Shown here piece by piece: positions 6,642 to 8,204 of a DNA stretch of 8,204 nucleotides (positions within the stretch are counted from its first letter, which is position 1; each line of letters begins with the position of its first letter). The position numbers were made by a program, and so were the translations under genes. The notes beneath the pieces were generated by a model. That model made no database searches. It was not told the origin of the DNA and was given only the letters and a program-made list of their open reading frames with translations. The stretch spans positions 1 through 8,204 of the forward strand of contig CAKRJK010000053.1 in assembly GCA_934351705.1 (NCBI GenBank), given 5' to 3'. Source of the DNA: an uncultured Lachnospiraceae bacterium. GTDB taxonomy: Bacteria; Bacillota; Clostridia; Lachnospirales; Lachnospiraceae.

Positions 6642-8204
6642 TTATTTGAATTGAGCGATGTATTTCTGCGATTCTTTCGATAAATTAAAATTAGGTTTAT
6701 CATAAATCCGATAGGCGAGCGGATGCGTGTTTTCTTTTACCTCCGCAAGGATGATGTCTACGGTGAGCAATTCGTCCACGTAGTTTTTGTACTCCTCTGA
6801 ATCCCGGTTTTCGCAGGAGTCTATGGCTGTCTTCAGCATAGAAACATAATCGTCATATTCTTCTGTACGATATTTCTGTAACAGCACGGCTTGTTTTTTA
6901 TACTCAACCATCTTCGGATAGTCCTTTTTCTCATTTGCAACCAGTGCCAGAATATCATACGCCGCCGCATCATAAGGATTTAATTTTAACGTCTGTTTTG
7001 CATAGTCCTCAAACTCATTTTCCAAACGCGAAGCGAGCATTTGCTGTTCTTTTACTTCGACTCTCCACGGGAAGATTGCAGCAGACGCATCATACGCCTT
7101 TGCCGCAGAGCACGCATCTGCAATGCCAAGCCACAGGAACAATCCGCCGCAAAGCACCGATACCGCAGCTACGACCGCTTTTTCCCATGCCTTTTCACCA
7201 AAGAAGCATTCCTTCTTCTCTCCCTCATGCCAATTCATGCAGGCTAACAGAATCTGTATAATCACAACATACTGCAGATCAAAATCCATCACCATATGAA
7301 TTCCGGTCACAATCAGAATCCAACGTGCCATCCCTTTTGTTTTCCTAAGCTGGTGAATAAACAGATACACGAATGCCAGCAGGAAGATCACACCGTAATC
7401 CAATGCCATCTGAAGCCATTCATTATGTATGTATTTTACCGTATACATTCCTGTCTGTATGGATGGATTGATATAACTGTATCCCATATATCCAAGCCCG
7501 AATGGGTGCTTGATCAGGAGTTTGAAACCGTCAATCCAATACAGAAAACGTCCCAAAAGCGTACTGGACTTTCCAAAAACCGTTAAGAATCGTCCGACAG
7601 ATGCCATATTTCCCGAAATCACCGCATATCCTGCCGCTCCCACGATTCCGACACCGAGCATGATGGAATATTGTCTGCGTACCGCCTGATATTTGCAGAT
7701 AAAAAGAACCATCACCACCAACATCAGCACAAATGTCGTACGGCTTCCCGTCCAAAGCAGTCCTCCCAGTAAAACCACCGGGCATCCGTACTTTTTCCAT
7801 TTTTTCTGCCTCTCAAACGCACCGTCCATCGTAAACACGATCAATGCGATCAGCAAAAACAATGCCATCGTGTTGGAATATTGAAAAAATCCTGCCAGAC
7901 GATGGTTGGAGGAAATAAATCCTCTGGTATCAGGAATCACATACAACAATGCAGAAATTCCCACCATAAGTACCGCTGCCGACGGCAAAACAGATAATGC
8001 AGCTTGACCTGTCTCTTCCTCCATCTGCATTAAAAGAATCACCCACAATGCCATTGCCAAAAGCCGCACAACTCCGTATATGGCACTTCCGTGCGATACT
8101 CCCGTAAAAATACTGATGATTCCGGCAACCAGCATGACTGCTCCTGCAAGAACTGGCGGATTTTTATAGAATACCACTCTTTTTTCCGAAACACAGATCA
8201 CAAG
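6642..8204 (-). CDS. O-antigen ligase/polymerase-like membrane protein with TPR-like tail (5' end probably outside)
   Basis: A polytopic membrane protein of the O-antigen ligase / Wzy-C superfamily (PF04932 type). These enzymes join or polymerise lipid-linked glycans on the outer side of the membrane; in a Gram-positive host the likely substrate is a capsule or wall polysaccharide. Counting from the GTG at 8201, visible family motifs are RLAGFFQYSNTMALF (101-115), TGSRTT (151-156), GLGYMGY (235-241), HNEWLQMALDYG (259-270, with the typical His) and HMVMDFDLQ (302-310). About ten hydrophobic helices precede residue 325 and another lies near 342-360. The remaining 150 or so residues are soluble and helical, with a TPR-like segment at about 395-442, probably extracytoplasmic. 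The reading frame stays open to the window edge and no ribosome binding site can be seen for the GTG, so the true start may lie further right. A terminator follows the stop directly. Confidence 0.85.
   Translation of the reverse strand, partial: LVICVSEKRVVFYKNPPVLAGAVMLVAGIISIFTGVSHGSAIYGVVRLLAMALWVILLMQMEEETGQAALSVLPSAAVLMVGISALLYVIPDTRGFISSNHRLAGFFQYSNTMALFLLIALIVFTMDGAFERQKKWKKYGCPVVLLGGLLWTGSRTTFVLMLVVMVLFICKYQAVRRQYSIMLGVGIVGAAGYAVISGNMASVGRFLTVFGKSSTLLGRFLYWIDGFKLLIKHPFGLGYMGYSYINPSIQTGMYTVKYIHNEWLQMALDYGVIFLLAFVYLFIHQLRKTKGMARWILIVTGIHMVMDFDLQYVVIIQILLACMNWHEGEKKECFFGEKAWEKAVVAAVSVLCGGLFLWLGIADACSAAKAYDASAAIFPWRVEVKEQQMLASRLENEFEDYAKQTLKLNPYDAAAYDILALVANEKKDYPKMVEYKKQAVLLQKYRTEEYDDYVSMLKTAIDSCENRDSEEYKNYVDELLTVDIILAEVKENTHPLAYRIYDKPNFNLSKESQKYIAQFK

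Overview
The window looks like chromosome of a gut-type Clostridia, most likely Lachnospiraceae (inference). The supporting signs are moderate GC with A/T-rich gaps, strong AGGAGG-type ribosome binding sites, a Gram-positive surface protein with an SPKTG sortase signal and a Bacillota-type topoisomerase III. No rRNA, tRNA, CRISPR array, insertion sequence or phage gene was seen.

Layout. A MATE-family efflux transporter (187-1566, +) lies behind a good extended -10 promoter. It converges on a leftward gene block, and the 318-base gap between them is almost filled by one 244-nt long-stem inverted repeat (1606-1849). On the minus strand, reading right to left, the order is: an O-antigen-ligase/polymerase-like membrane protein with a TPR-like tail (6642 to the right edge, 5' end probably outside); a perfect 11-bp stem terminator; a new extended -10 promoter overlapping the terminator tail; a leader of about 200 nt that can fold into a compact four-way junction; and then three tightly spaced genes. 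These are a COG1672-type ATPase/DUF234 protein with apparently dead active sites (4989-6350), DNA topoisomerase III topB (2926-4980), and a secreted, sortase-anchored protein carrying a ubiquitin-like domain (1885-2913). Gaps of 8 and 12 nt, with ribosome binding sites touching the preceding stop codons, indicate one translationally coupled operon.

The main item of interest is the last gene. Directly after its signal peptide it carries a domain that I count by eye as 43 of 62 residues identical to eukaryotic ubiquitin over ubiquitin positions 14-75. It keeps the equivalents of K27, K29, K33, K48 and K63 but lacks the terminal Gly-Gly. It is followed by an Ig-like region, a CxxC segment, an X2-like beta domain and the cell-wall sorting signal. 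A surface-displayed ubiquitin mimic is the natural reading. Why it shares an operon with a topoisomerase and a pseudo-ATPase is unknown. The two structured intergenic elements are the other unexplained parts.
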